Of a stretch of 64,000 nt of DNA, positions 50,459 through 59,181 are shown piece by piece; position 1 is the stretch's first letter, and each line of letters opens with the position of its first letter. The stretch is from Edaphobacter sp. (GTDB taxonomy: Bacteria; Acidobacteriota; Terriglobia; Terriglobales; Acidobacteriaceae). A program made the position numbers and the translations under genes. The notes beneath the pieces are model-generated. The model ran no database searches and was not told where the DNA came from. It worked only from the letters and a program-made list of their open reading frames with translations. Location of the stretch: positions 1-64,000 of the forward strand of contig JAOAPB010000001.1 of assembly GCA_025462645.1 (NCBI GenBank). Reading direction: 5' to 3'.

Positions 50459-51856
50459 TTACTCAAACTTACTGACGCGATTCAATCCGTTGAAAGCCGC
50501 AACTTTATAACATTCCGCAAGAGTTGGATAGTTGAAGACCGTATCCACGAAATAATCCAGCTTTCCGCCCAGGGCCATCACCGCCTGGCCAATATGCAAC
50601 AACTCGCTCGCTCCCTCGCCGATAATGTGCACCCCGAGGATCGCATGGGTCATCCGGTGAAAGATAAGCTTCAGCCGACCTGTCGTATCGCCGCGAATCT
50701 GGCCGCGTGCAATCTCGCGATAGTACGCCACGCCGACCTCGTAGGGAACATCCTCCTCGGTCAGCTGCTCCTCCGTCTTGCCGATGAAGCTGATCTCCGG
50801 AATCGTATAGATCCCATACGGATATAACCCCGGATTCGACAGGATATTCTCATCTCCAAACGCCCGCGCCGCAGCCACCCGGCCCTGCTCCATCGACACC
50901 GAAGCCAGCGACGGAAAACCGATCACATCGCCTACCGCAAAGATCGTCGGCACCTTCGTCCTGAAGTCCTTGTCCACCGGAATACGCCCACGCGAGTCAG
51001 ACTCTATCCCGACGGCCGCCAGGTTCAGCTCGTCCACATTGCCCTGCCGCCCAACGGCATACAGCAGCGCATCGCCCTGCACCTTCTTCTTGCTCTCGAG
51101 ATTCGCGACGACGGTGCCGTCCGGCATCTCCTCAACAGACTCCACCTCTTCGTTCAGCCGCATCGTCACCCGCGAGTCCCGCAGGTGATAGCTCAGCGCC
51201 TCGATGATCTCCTGGTCGGCAAACTCCAGCAGCCGCGGCCTCCGCTCAATCAGTGTCACCCGCACTCCCAGTGCCGCGAACATACAGGTGTACTCCACCC
51301 CGATCACGCCGCCGCCCACCACAATCAGCGTCTTCGGCAGATTCACCAGATCCAGCACCAGGTCACTGTTGATGATGCTCCGCCCGTTGATCGGCACCTT
51401 CGGCGACGAGGCCGGCTTCGTGCCGGTAGCGATCATGACATTCTGCGCCTCGTATACGGTCGATCCCCGCGAGTTCGTCACCTTCACATGCGTCGGATCT
51501 TCAAAGCTCGCCACCCCCACCAGCATCTCGATGTTGTTCCTCGAGAGCTGTGCCTCGGTGACGTCGATCTCGGTCTTGATGACGTGCTGCACCCGGAAGG
51601 CGAGGTCCGCCATCGTGATGCGCTCCTTCACCCGGTAGTTCATCCCATAGATGGACTTGTAGTTATAGCCAGAGAGGTGAAGCACTGCCTCTCGCATGGT
51701 CTTCGACGGGATCGTGCCCGTGCTGATGCAAGCCCCGCCTACTACCTCGCGCATCTCCACCAGCGCGACCTTCTTACCCAGCTTGGAGGCATAAATTGCC
51801 GCGCGCTGTCCGGCCGGGCCGGATCCGATAACGATCAGATCGTACACACTGCTCAT
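50459..51856 (-). CDS. sthA: Soluble pyridine nucleotide transhydrogenase
   Basis: 465 residues of the dihydrolipoamide-dehydrogenase fold. FAD binds at LIVIGSGPAGQRAAIYASKLG, and NAD(P) at IVVGGGVIGVEYTCMFAALGVRV. Where true disulfide reductases have CxxxxC, this protein has GGACISTGTIPSKTMREAV, lacking the second Cys, which is the hallmark of SthA. The C-terminal dimer domain (AILGVHIIGEGASELLHIGQAVMALGG) is complete. The enzyme moves hydride between NADPH and NAD in the cytoplasm. It precedes the ROK gene and is divergent from thiE. Confidence 0.94.
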   Translation of the reverse strand: MSSVYDLIVIGSGPAGQRAAIYASKLGKKVALVEMREVVGGACISTGTIPSKTMREAVLHLSGYNYKSIYGMNYRVKERITMADLAFRVQHVIKTEIDVTEAQLSRNNIEMLVGVASFEDPTHVKVTNSRGSTVYEAQNVMIATGTKPASSPKVPINGRSIINSDLVLDLVNLPKTLIVVGGGVIGVEYTCMFAALGVRVTLIERRPRLLEFADQEIIEALSYHLRDSRVTMRLNEEVESVEEMPDGTVVANLESKKKVQGDALLYAVGRQGNVDELNLAAVGIESDSRGRIPVDKDFRTKVPTIFAVGDVIGFPSLASVSMEQGRVAAARAFGDENILSNPGLYPYGIYTIPEISFIGKTEEQLTEEDVPYEVGVAYYREIARGQIRGDTTGRLKLIFHRMTHAILGVHIIGEGASELLHIGQAVMALGGKLDYFVDTVFNYPTLAECYKVAAFNGLNRVSKFE

Positions 51857-52073
51857 AAACTCATACTCTTTGCGCCGTAGCGTCGTTGTTGATCGGTTTG
51901 TGGGCCCGTGCTCGGCGGCATCGGAGCCAGTCTTGGCAATGAGGCGAATAAGCCTCTACTGCCTAAAAACTACCACAATGCCCGCCCTCCCCCTCGCGCG
52001 ACTCCATCGCACGGCGGACACATTCCTGCTACCAAAGTTCGAGACCGTACGTCCTGCTACTACACTTATCGTC

Positions 52074-52685
52074 GTGATCCGTTACGCCATCACGAGCCGC
52101 GCCCTCTTTCCCGGCACCGAAGTCGAACAGCAGGCCGCCCTGCTGCGCCAGGCCGCCCTCTGGGCCGCCAACGGCATCGACATCATCCAGCTCCGCGAGA
52201 AAGATCTCCCCACCACCCAACTGGCCATCCTCTCTCGAAACATCCTCCACGCCCTTCAGGGCACCCACACCCAACTCCTTATCAATACTCGCTTTGACGT
52301 GGCCATGGCCACCTCCGCCCACGGGGTCCATCTTTCCTCGTCCCCCGGTGAACTGATCCCCATCCAGCTACGCCATCTCTACTCCAAGGCGCGCCTCCGC
52401 CAACCCCTGATCACCGTCTCATGCCATTCCATAGCCGAAGTCGAGCGGATCCGGATCCAGCACCCCGACGCCATCCTCTTCGCCCCCGTCTTCGAAAAAT
52501 CCATCGCAGGCCGGACGATCCTTCCCGGAGTCGGCCTCGACCGCCTGCGCGAAGCCTGCGCCGCCGCCGCCCCCATCCCCGTCTACGCCCTCGGCGGAGT
52601 CACCTTGGAAAACACGCAAGCCTGCCTGGAAGCCGGAGCCTCAGGCATAGCCGGCATCCGTCTCTTCCACAACCCCGACGTCTAA
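52074..52685 (+). CDS. thiE: Thiamine phosphate synthase ThiE-like
   Basis: 203 residues if started at the GTG at 52074 (reading MIRYAITSRALFPGTE); the 68 codons upstream in the track have no family character. IDIIQLREKDLPTTQLAILSRNI, LLINTRFDVAMATSAHGVHLSSS, VSCHSIAEVERI, DAILFAPVFEKS and VYALGGVTLENTQACLEAGASGIAGIRLF follow the ThiE/TenI pattern. ThiE joins the pyrimidine and thiazole parts of thiamine; TenI relatives are isomerases. No TPP riboswitch was recognised upstream, and no SD was seen before the GTG. Confidence 0.85.
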   Translation: MIRYAITSRALFPGTEVEQQAALLRQAALWAANGIDIIQLREKDLPTTQLAILSRNILHALQGTHTQLLINTRFDVAMATSAHGVHLSSSPGELIPIQLRHLYSKARLRQPLITVSCHSIAEVERIRIQHPDAILFAPVFEKSIAGRTILPGVGLDRLREACAAAAPIPVYALGGVTLENTQACLEAGASGIAGIRLFHNPDV

Positions 52686-52736
52686 CCCTCTCTGATCGGG
52701 CATGCAAAAGGAGACGGCGATGAGCTGTCCTCCACC

Positions 52737-53252
52737 CTAGAACCCACGCTCATCCGCCGAAGGCCCATACAACGCTGGCACCAGAGCCTCATTCAGCCTC
52801 AGATATACCGTCAGCTGTCCGCGATGATGCGCCAGGTGATTCATAACTCCATTGCGGATAGCAAGATAGCGTGGATCCTCGCTCACCAGGTACCCACCCG
52901 CCTTCAGCTTCCACGTCGTCATCAAGTGCTCATCCGTCGTTCCCGCCAGAGCCGCCCGTGCCCGTTCCACATTCTCATCGAGCGCCTTCACCAACTCCGC
53001 CGCCGTCCTCAGCTCCGGCGGTTTATTGTCGTTGTTCCCCACCGGGGCGAAGTCCAGCTCATCCAGCTTGATCATGTGCTCGATCCATACTGGCATCGTC
53101 GCCACCAGCGAGGCCAGATAGCCGAACGGCATCGACTTCGGATGCGGCCTCCAGTCGTAGTGCCCCTCCGGCACCCGCTCCAGCGCCTTGCGCGTGCCCA
53201 CCGCCTCATGCTGCAACTCATTCAGGAACAGCTCAGTCATCTTCAGATTCAT
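52737..53252 (-). CDS. DinB family protein
   Basis: 171 residues from the ATG at 53252 with GGAGG eight bases upstream; the track start is a TTG. The four-helix DinB pattern is seen in TELFLNELQHEAVGTRKALERVPEGHYDWRPHPKSMPFGYLASLVATMPVW and the C-terminal NGVMNHLAHHRGQLTVYLR, whose HLAHHRGQ gives the metal-binding His pair. The family is of mixed function, and no substrate can be named. It is convergent with thiE and precedes a secreted hypothetical gene upstream on the same strand. Confidence 0.88.
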   Translation of the reverse strand: MNLKMTELFLNELQHEAVGTRKALERVPEGHYDWRPHPKSMPFGYLASLVATMPVWIEHMIKLDELDFAPVGNNDNKPPELRTAAELVKALDENVERARAALAGTTDEHLMTTWKLKAGGYLVSEDPRYLAIRNGVMNHLAHHRGQLTVYLRLNEALVPALYGPSADERGF

Positions 53253-53357
53253 TCGGGGATCCTCCAACGGAAGCTACGCGTCTCCCCGAAATCTAGCCCA
53301 GGCCCGCATAGATGACAAGTCCGGCCTCGGACCGACGCCCATCACTGCCTGTCCCCA

Positions 53358-53873
53358 TCACTGCCTGTCATAGACCGTCGCCGTATCGAACTCACCCGCA
53401 TTCATCGCGACATGCGTCATCTTCCGCAACACCTTGCCGCCTGCAGACAGCGAATAGCTTGCCTTCAACGTCCCCTCCTCGCCCTGAAAGCTCACCTTCT
53501 CCATGACCACCAGCACCGCCCCCTGCCACTCTCCCTTCACGCTCCGAATCCGGAACGGTGCATCGTCGGCGAACGACCCCTTTGCCATCGGCATCTCCAC
53601 CCCGCCCGCCTGAAACCGTAGCGTGTAGCTCTGCTTGCCCTGCTCCCTCTCAAGCGTGATGGCGATCGCGAACTCGTCGCCAGCCTGTGTCACCACCTCC
53701 TCCTGCCTCGTCGGAGGAGGAACCTGGCCGAAGTCACTCTGCGCCGCATTCAGCTTCCATGTCCCATTCAGGTTCGGCTTCACCGCGGGACGCGACCCAC
53801 CCTGCGCCCGCACCGGAAGAACCGCCCCACCCAGCAGCACCAGCATGCACAGAATCTCTCTCATCGGCCTCAT
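53358..53873 (-). CDS. Secreted hypothetical protein
   Basis: 171 residues with a signal peptide (REILCMLVLLGGAVLPVRAQ). NLNGTWKLNAAQSDFGQVPPP after the signal resembles a lead-in seen in many acidobacterial secreted proteins of lipocalin-like or beta-barrel character. The rest alternates strands (GDEFAIAITLEREQGKQSYTLRFQAGG, GEWQGAVLVVMEKVSFQGEEGTLKASYSLSAGGKV). No enzyme motif is seen. Function unknown. The gene is divergent from the yceD-rpmF-plsX cluster. Confidence 0.72.
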   Translation of the reverse strand: MRPMREILCMLVLLGGAVLPVRAQGGSRPAVKPNLNGTWKLNAAQSDFGQVPPPTRQEEVVTQAGDEFAIAITLEREQGKQSYTLRFQAGGVEMPMAKGSFADDAPFRIRSVKGEWQGAVLVVMEKVSFQGEEGTLKASYSLSAGGKVLRKMTHVAMNAGEFDTATVYDRQ

Positions 53874-53966
53874 TGTAGCCCTGACTCAAGCTGCATTCAG
53901 TTGAAGCACAACCATATCTATCTGGCCGGTATTGACCTCTACCCCCAACCTGCTACCCTTAAAGAC

Positions 53967-54536
53967 GTGCTTATTACCCCGCTCCAACTCGTCGATGAGC
54001 CTCTCCAGTTCGATGAATCCATCGCCCCCGGTACCCTGGACTATGCCCCCGACATCCACCAGGTAGGCCCCCTGCCCGTCAAAGGCGAGGCCGACCTCCT
54101 CGTCGAGCACCGCAGCTCCAACTCCCACGTCCACGACATCCGCCTCCGCGCCCAATACACCGGCAACTTCGAGATCCTCTGCGCCCGCTGCGTCGAGCCC
54201 GTCGCCACCTCCTTATCCGGCGACTTCGACCTCATCTTCCGCCCCGAAGGGGCCGATGCCGTCTCCGGCGAGCACGCAATTACCGAAGATGAGACCGAAA
54301 TAGGGTATTATCAGGAGAGCGGTCTTTTGCTTGAGGATGTGGTACGCGAGCAGGTGTTGCTCTCCCTGCCAGGTCGTACCCTCTGCAAAGCGGACTGCCA
54401 AGGGCTTTGCCCCCGCTGTGGTCAGAATCTGAATCTTGCACAATGCTCCTGCGATAAGGCTCCTGCCGATCCGCGTTGGAATGCGCTGGCGGGTCTGGCA
54501 GACAAGATCGAGGTCAAGGTCCAGGTAAAGCACTAA
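53967..54536 (+). CDS. yceD: YceD/DUF177 family protein, 23S rRNA accumulation factor
   Basis: 189 residues from a GTG at 53967 (reading MLITPLQLVDEPLQF); the track start at 53901 is a TTG with an unconvincing leader. ILCARCVEPVATSLSGDFDLIF and the C-terminal CKADCQGLCPRCGQNLNLAQCSCD match YceD, with more cysteines than in E. coli as in many phyla. YceD promotes 23S rRNA accumulation and is nearly always followed by rpmF, as here (70 bases). No SD was found before the GTG, and 53901 remains possible. Confidence 0.9.
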   Translation: MLITPLQLVDEPLQFDESIAPGTLDYAPDIHQVGPLPVKGEADLLVEHRSSNSHVHDIRLRAQYTGNFEILCARCVEPVATSLSGDFDLIFRPEGADAVSGEHAITEDETEIGYYQESGLLLEDVVREQVLLSLPGRTLCKADCQGLCPRCGQNLNLAQCSCDKAPADPRWNALAGLADKIEVKVQVKH

Positions 54537-54606
54537 GCACTACCAAGTTTTGCTTCGTCGCCTGCGCAACGCATGGCCGCGCAGCGCGATTGAAAGGGAT
54601 ACCGCA

Positions 54607-54792
54607 ATGCCTAATCCGAAACGGCGCCACTCCAAGCAACGGACTGCCAAGCGCCGCAGCCACGACTTCCTCACCCCCACCGGTCTCTCCGAGTGCCCCA
54701 ACTGCCACGAGCGCAAGCTGCCCCATCGCGCATGCCGCAAGTGCGGCACGTACAAGGGCCGCGACGTTCTCGCTGTCAAAGAAGCAAGCTAA
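54607..54792 (+). CDS. rpmF: 50S ribosomal protein L32
   Basis: 61 residues from MPNPKRRHSKQRTAKRRSHD with AAGGGA eight bases upstream; the track start lies 19 codons earlier. The C-terminal CPNCHERKLPHRACRKCGTYKGRDV carries four zinc-binding cysteines, so this is the C+ form like L28 in this window. L32 is a 50S subunit protein. It lies between yceD and plsX, a widely conserved order, 33 bases before plsX. Confidence 0.97.
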   Translation: MPNPKRRHSKQRTAKRRSHDFLTPTGLSECPNCHERKLPHRACRKCGTYKGRDVLAVKEAS

Positions 54793-54825
54793 CCCTCAGC
54801 ATCGAAACACTGCTATCTTTTCCTG

Positions 54826-55872
54826 ATGCCGATTGACATTGTCGTTGACGCAATGGGTTCAGATAAGGCCCCCGAACCAGAGATTCGCGGGGCCGTTCTC
54901 GCTGCGCGTCAGTACGGCGTCCGGGTCCACCTCGTCGGTCCCGAGGATATTCTGCGCCCAATCCTCCGCCAGCACCTCCGCGGTTATCACCTGCCTGTCT
55001 TCATCGTTCCCGCCACCGAGTGGATCACCATGGGCGACAAGGCAGCACAAGCTGTCCGCACCAAGCGCGACTCCACCATGCGCGTCGGCCTGAAGATGGT
55101 TCGCGAAGGCCTCGCCTCTGGCCACAGCGACCACGGCCCCTCTGGCCCCGGCAAAGCAGCGGGCTTCTTCACCGCCGGCAACACCGGCGCTGCCATGGCC
55201 ACCGCCAAGATGGTCCTGGGCATGCTCTCCGGCGTAGACCGCCCTGCCCTTGCCACCATTCTCCCCACCGTCCGCGGCATCCCTTCGCTTTTACTCGACG
55301 TAGGCGCCAACGTCGACAGCGATCCCGACAACCTCGTCCAGTTCGCCGTCATGGGCCACATGTACGCCCAGAACGTCCTCAAGATCCACAACCCTCGCGT
55401 CGGCCTGCTCTCCATCGGCGAAGAGGACTCCAAGGGCAACTCCCTCACCCGCGACACCCTTCCCCTGCTCCGCGCCGTACCCGGAATCAACTTCATCGGC
55501 AACGTCGAAGGCCGCGACCTCTTCAACGGCCACGCCGACGTCACGGTCTGCGACGGCTTCGTCGGCAACGTAGCCCTCAAGACCACCGAAGGAGCCGCCA
55601 AGCTCTTCGGCGGAGCCCTCCGCGAGTCCCTGAAATCCACCGTCACCTCGCAGGTAGGCGCATTGCTCTCCCGCAAAGCCATCAGCGACTTCAAGAGACG
55701 CCTGGACTACTCCGAATACGGCGGAGCTCCTCTCCTCGGCGTCCGCGGAGTCTGCATCGTAGGCCACGGCTCCTCTAACGAGAAGGCGATCATGAACGGT
55801 ATCCGCGTAGCCGCCGAGTTCGCCCAGGCCGAAGTGAACTCAGGCATAGAAGCCGCCCTCCTCTCCACCTGA
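54826..55872 (+). CDS. plsX: Phosphate acyltransferase PlsX
   Basis: 348 residues. IDIVVDAMGSDKAPEPEIRGAVLA opens the protein, followed by AGFFTAGNTGAAMATAKMVLGML, RPALATILPTVRG, LLDVGANVDSDPDNLVQFAVMG, VGLLSIGEEDSKGN and GGAPLLGVRGVCIVGHGSSNEKAI. PlsX makes acyl-phosphate from acyl-ACP for phospholipid synthesis as a peripheral membrane enzyme. It ends the yceD-rpmF-plsX cluster. The usual next genes, fabH or fabD, do not follow; instead a dispersed repeat begins three bases after the stop. Confidence 0.97.
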   Translation: MPIDIVVDAMGSDKAPEPEIRGAVLAARQYGVRVHLVGPEDILRPILRQHLRGYHLPVFIVPATEWITMGDKAAQAVRTKRDSTMRVGLKMVREGLASGHSDHGPSGPGKAAGFFTAGNTGAAMATAKMVLGMLSGVDRPALATILPTVRGIPSLLLDVGANVDSDPDNLVQFAVMGHMYAQNVLKIHNPRVGLLSIGEEDSKGNSLTRDTLPLLRAVPGINFIGNVEGRDLFNGHADVTVCDGFVGNVALKTTEGAAKLFGGALRESLKSTVTSQVGALLSRKAISDFKRRLDYSEYGGAPLLGVRGVCIVGHGSSNEKAIMNGIRVAAEFAQAEVNSGIEAALLST

Positions 55873-55874
55873 CC

Positions 55875-55971
55875 GTTGCCTGTTCTCTCGAACCAACCCA
55901 CAAAACCGTCATTTCGACCGAAGCGGCTCACAGCCTCATCGTGAGACGCGCAGCGGAGAAACCCGCTTCTC
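55875..55971 (+). repeat. Dispersed 97-base repeat, copy 1
   Basis: Begins gttgcctgttctctcgaac and ends gcggagaaacccgcttctc. The second copy at 56703-56799 has the same length and orientation and differs at about 12 positions by eye. The element contains small inverted segments (agcgg, gcgga), like the short mobile-looking intergenic repeats of Acidobacteriota. Confidence 0.85.
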
Positions 55972-56056
55972 AACTCATACCCTTCCCAGCCACGCTCTTA
56001 CCCTTGTATCCTGATCGACGAAAAATCCCCGGAGAAAAATTGGCAGACTGGGTGAT

Positions 56057-56566
56057 TTAGCTACACGCGTCGACATGATTAAAGGCCAGGTCTTTGGCTG
56101 ACATCAGCACCCAGCCAATCTGGCCGGAGCGCGTCTTGACCTTTGCCCACCACCGATACGAAGAAACTGGCCCGCCGTAATCCGGATCAATCCGAACGGC
56201 TTTCCCCTTGAACCAGACCAACCAAAACCCTTCTCCCACTGGATGCAACAGATACACGACAGAACCTGCGGGAACACCGTCGTCATGAGGACCACTTCGC
56301 CTGACTCGAAAGCGCAGAGGCTTTGCGTGGATCTCTCCCGTAAGAGCTAAGACTTGTTCTCCATCAGCGATCCGGGCAATAGAACGCCCTCCCGGCCGAT
56401 CCAGTAAACTCAGAGGTCGCCGGGCAGTCCAATCTCGATAGGTGCAACACTCAAACGGACATGTCCCCTTGCTCACATAGACCTTCGGTGGCGCACCCTT
56501 CTGTTGAGAAAACCCTGGGTTTGCAGTCAAAACCAACAGCAGCCCAATATTGAGTAGCGTTCTCAT
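56057..56566 (-). CDS. Secreted SH3-like hypothetical protein
   Basis: 169 residues with a signal peptide (MRTLLNIGLLLVLTANPGFSQ). The mature part starts with a Cys-rich segment (SKGTCPFECCTYRDWTARRPLSLLDRP) followed by strands that look like one or two SH3b-type modules (ADGEQVLALTGEIHAKPLRF, GFWLVWFKGKAVRIDPDYG, RSGQIGWVLMSAKDL). No catalytic residues are seen. The gene lies between the two copies of the 97-base repeat, so it may belong to a mobilised or duplicated block. Function unknown. Confidence 0.7.
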   Translation of the reverse strand: MRTLLNIGLLLVLTANPGFSQQKGAPPKVYVSKGTCPFECCTYRDWTARRPLSLLDRPGGRSIARIADGEQVLALTGEIHAKPLRFRVRRSGPHDDGVPAGSVVYLLHPVGEGFWLVWFKGKAVRIDPDYGGPVSSYRWWAKVKTRSGQIGWVLMSAKDLAFNHVDACS

Positions 56567-56702
56567 AGTCTTTGATCACCCAATTATCTTATCCAAACTG
56601 CTGTGACAGTTCCTGAGGGCCGATCCTCCATGTGGTGCTTATCTCTCACCTGCTAGCTCGGTAAAAGTATCCGACAACCGCGCTCCTGCCGTTGCTCTTG
56701 CC

Positions 56703-56799
56703 GTTGCCTGTTCTCTCGAACAACCCCACAAAATCGTCCTTTCGACCGGAGCAACTCACAGCACCATCGTGGGAGGCGTAGCGGAGAAACCCGCTTCTC
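56703..56799 (+). repeat. Dispersed 97-base repeat, copy 2
   Basis: Same element as at 55875-55971, same orientation and length, about 88 percent identical by hand count. The two copies flank the SH3-like gene. Confidence 0.85.
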
Positions 56800-56846
56800 C
56801 ACCAACTCTGCCCATCCCCACCTTGTCAAATCCAAATCCCACCCAA

Positions 56847-56872
56847 CCCGAGGGGGGAGGGGGGTACCCCCG
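56847..56872. repeat. G-rich tract, second copy
   Basis: cccgaggggggaggggggta followed by ccccc; it shares gggggg-a-gggggg-t with the tract at 38198-38222. Confidence 0.55.
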
Positions 56873-56879
56873 CAAGAGA

Positions 56880-57278
56880 TCAAGAAGTATGCAGCAAGCC
56901 AAACAGCAACACCGCCAGCACCACCAGACCAATAGCCACATACAACCGGTCCCGCTCGACCGCGAACGCGATCACGGCAAAGACCACCCGCGCAATCGGG
57001 GTGGCAATCAGCAGCAACACCCCAAGCTGAACGATAGCTGCAGCATCCCCGGTGACGACCAGTCGAAGCACCTGTTCCGGATGACGCAGACTGGCTCGCT
57101 CACCGGTAAAAACCCGGTAGTCGACCGGAGCACCCGAATGCTGCCGAACGTAGAGAATGCCACCAACCAGGACGAAGACAGAGGCAAGCAGAACACCGAC
57201 CTGGAGGAGCCGCCCCATCATCGCATCCATGCGATAGTCGAGACCGCGAGCAGGAGTGTTGGACGATCTCAAAGTCAT
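56880..57278 (-). CDS. DUF1634 family membrane protein
   Basis: 132 residues from the ATG at 57278, which overlaps the stop of the TauE/SafE gene by four bases (ATGA), a sign of translational coupling; the long track ORF is mostly a shadow of that gene. Three hydrophobic helices are seen (LLQVGVLLASVFVLVGGILYV, IVQLGVLLLIATPIARVVFAVIAF, LYVAIGLVVLAVLLFGLL). DUF1634 proteins are often encoded beside TauE/SafE permeases and may be an accessory subunit. Role inferred from context. Confidence 0.85.
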   Translation of the reverse strand: MTLRSSNTPARGLDYRMDAMMGRLLQVGVLLASVFVLVGGILYVRQHSGAPVDYRVFTGERASLRHPEQVLRLVVTGDAAAIVQLGVLLLIATPIARVVFAVIAFAVERDRLYVAIGLVVLAVLLFGLLHTS

Positions 57279-58117
57279 AGCCTCCCCAGCCAGCCGTTGA
57301 CGATCATCTCCACGCCTAGAGCGAGGATGACGATGGTGAAGATGTTGCGAAGGATCGAGACCCGCGCACGAACCAGCACACGCGCACCCAACAGCGATCC
57401 GACAAGCACGCCGAGCATCACCGGAAAGGCTAGCCCGGGTTCGATATAGCCACGATGCAGGTAGATGCCCGCGCTGGCGGCAGCGGTCACGCCGATCATG
57501 AAGTTGCTGGTCGTCGTCGAGACCTTGAAGGGAATGCGCATGACGCGGTCCATCGCCAGCACCTTCACCGCACCGGAGCCGATGCCCAGCAACCCCGAGA
57601 GCGTGCCCGCTCCGAACATGGTCGCGAAGCCGGCCGGAATCCGATCCACCGTGTACGCAGTCTCCCCTCCCTGTCCATCGGGATACGAACCCGAGAGCCG
57701 CAATCGATCCGACCACGGATTGATCGCATGCTCCACTTGCTGCGTAGCCCGGCTCTGCTGCCAGGAGAGCCACGCCGAGTAGATCAGCACAGCTCCAAAG
57801 ATGACCGCGAGAGCCCGCGTCGGGACTCGCGAAGCCAGAAAAGCCCCGAAGACAGCCCCAATGGTGGTGGCAACCTCAAGGAACATGCCAATCCGAACGC
57901 TCGAAAAACCCTCGCGAACATAGGCCGAAGCGGCTCCCGAGGAGGTCGCGATCACCGAGATCAGCGATGCGCCGATGGCATAGCGAAGATCGACATGAAA
58001 GACCAGCGTAAGCAGCGGAACCAGGACAACGCCGCCACCAAGGCCAGTAAGAGCTCCCAGCAGACCAGCCGCGAATGAGCCAACAAAGACGAGTCCGGTA
58101 AAGAGCAGCACAGGCAT
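57275..58117 (-). CDS. Sulfite exporter TauE/SafE family permease
   Basis: 280 residues with about eight membrane helices. The two-fold repeat typical of the family shows as SFAAGLLGALTGLGGGVVLVPLLTLVFHVDLRYAIGASLISVIATS in the first half and TLSGLLGIGSGAVKVLAMDRVMRIPFKVSTTTSNFMIGVTAAA in the second. Members export sulfite, sulfoacetate or other organic anions; the substrate here is open. It overlaps the DUF1634 gene and is divergent from the SDR gene. Confidence 0.9.
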   Translation of the reverse strand: MPVLLFTGLVFVGSFAAGLLGALTGLGGGVVLVPLLTLVFHVDLRYAIGASLISVIATSSGAASAYVREGFSSVRIGMFLEVATTIGAVFGAFLASRVPTRALAVIFGAVLIYSAWLSWQQSRATQQVEHAINPWSDRLRLSGSYPDGQGGETAYTVDRIPAGFATMFGAGTLSGLLGIGSGAVKVLAMDRVMRIPFKVSTTTSNFMIGVTAAASAGIYLHRGYIEPGLAFPVMLGVLVGSLLGARVLVRARVSILRNIFTIVILALGVEMIVNGWLGRL

Positions 58118-58221
58118 CTGTTGGGCTGATTATGGCATGAAGCCCGCTACTACAGTTTGACGCCCGTCCAGTCGCACGGATAAGTTTGGGTCTCCGATTG
58201 CCCGAGAGCATCCAAACAGCT

Positions 58222-59181
58222 ATGAGCAAGACACAGAAGTCATGGACGGCAGCAGACATACCCTCGCAGGAAGGCAAGCGCATCCTCATCACCGGAGCGA
58301 ACAGCGGCATCGGCTACCACGCCGCGCTGAAGCTGGCCCGCAAAGGAGCAGTGGTGATGCTTGCCTGCCGCGACAGGCAACGCGGCGAGCTAGCCCTCGA
58401 CCGCTTGCACACCGAGGCTCCAAGCACCCACACGGAGCTGGTGATCCTGGACCTCGCCTCCCTAAGCTCAATACGCGAGTTCGCCGCGCAGGAGCTGGCG
58501 AAGAACCGCCCGCTGCACGTCCTGGTCAACAACGCAGGCGTAATGGCCCCTCCCATCCGAAAGGAGACAACCGAGGGCTTCGAACTCCAATTCGGCACGA
58601 ACGTCCTCGGCCACTTCGCCCTGACCAGCCTGCTAATGCCCGCACTCGATCGCGCCGCCGCCGAGTCCGACGAGAGACCACGCATCGTCACAGTAGCCTC
58701 TATCGCGCACAAGCGGGGACAGCTGAATTTCGATGACCTGCAGTCGACAAGGAGCTACTCGCCGATGAAGGCCTACCAGCAGTCCAAGCTGGCGAACCTC
58801 ATGCTCGCCTTCGAGTTGGATCGCCGTCTCCGGTCCGAGTCTTCACCTGTAATGAGCATCGCCGCCCACCCCGGCGTGGCGAACACGAACCTGTTCAAGT
58901 CAGACGACCACGCTCCTGTAGAGAAAGCCCTCCGCAATGTCGCAGCACACGCGATCGACATCTTCCTCAATACCGACGCAGAGGGAGCATTGCCCACACT
59001 TTACGCAGCCACGGCAGCAACCGCCGAGAGCGGCGGCTACTACGGGCCGCAGGGCTTCCAGGAGATGCGAGGCGACGAGGTAGGAGTGGCCAAAGTAGCG
59101 TCCCAGGCACGCGACGCCAAAGCCGCAGCGAAGCTATGGCAGGTCTGCGAAGAGCTTACGGGAGTTCCCTTCGTGGTTTAG
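58222..59181 (+). CDS. Short-chain dehydrogenase/reductase
   Basis: 319 residues from MSKTQKSWTAADIPSQEGKR; the track start is a TTG. The Rossmann motif is ILITGANSGIGYHAALKLARKG, the NNAG motif is VLVNNAGVMAPP, and the active site is SYSPMKAYQQSKLANLM, with Tyr-x3-Lys present. The catalytic Ser would be in VTVASIAHKRG. The length and the AAHPGVANTNLF segment place it with retinol-dehydrogenase-like SDRs that use NADP(H). The substrate is unknown. Its stop overlaps the convergent molybdenum subunit gene by four bases. Confidence 0.9.
   Translation: MSKTQKSWTAADIPSQEGKRILITGANSGIGYHAALKLARKGAVVMLACRDRQRGELALDRLHTEAPSTHTELVILDLASLSSIREFAAQELAKNRPLHVLVNNAGVMAPPIRKETTEGFELQFGTNVLGHFALTSLLMPALDRAAAESDERPRIVTVASIAHKRGQLNFDDLQSTRSYSPMKAYQQSKLANLMLAFELDRRLRSESSPVMSIAAHPGVANTNLFKSDDHAPVEKALRNVAAHAIDIFLNTDAEGALPTLYAATAATAESGGYYGPQGFQEMRGDEVGVAKVASQARDAKAAAKLWQVCEELTGVPFVV

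Larger units (their letters stand above)
56567..56879. other. Gene-free spacer with repeat copy and G-rich tract
   Basis: The stretch holds the second 97-base repeat and a G-rich tract, listed separately. Minus-strand ORFs at 56653-56883 and 56756-56941 pass through these repeats and have no credible protein character. Confidence 0.6.

Noticed and set aside
51870-52073. N-terminal extension of thiE
   Set aside because: The translation has no ThiE character and precedes the family start IRYAIT.
51857-52073. Possible TPP riboswitch before thiE
   Set aside because: No conserved TPP-aptamer blocks such as CTGAGA were seen in the upstream region.
56653-56883. 76-residue minus-strand ORF
   Set aside because: It runs through the 97-base repeat and the G-rich tract, has no SD and no recognisable features.
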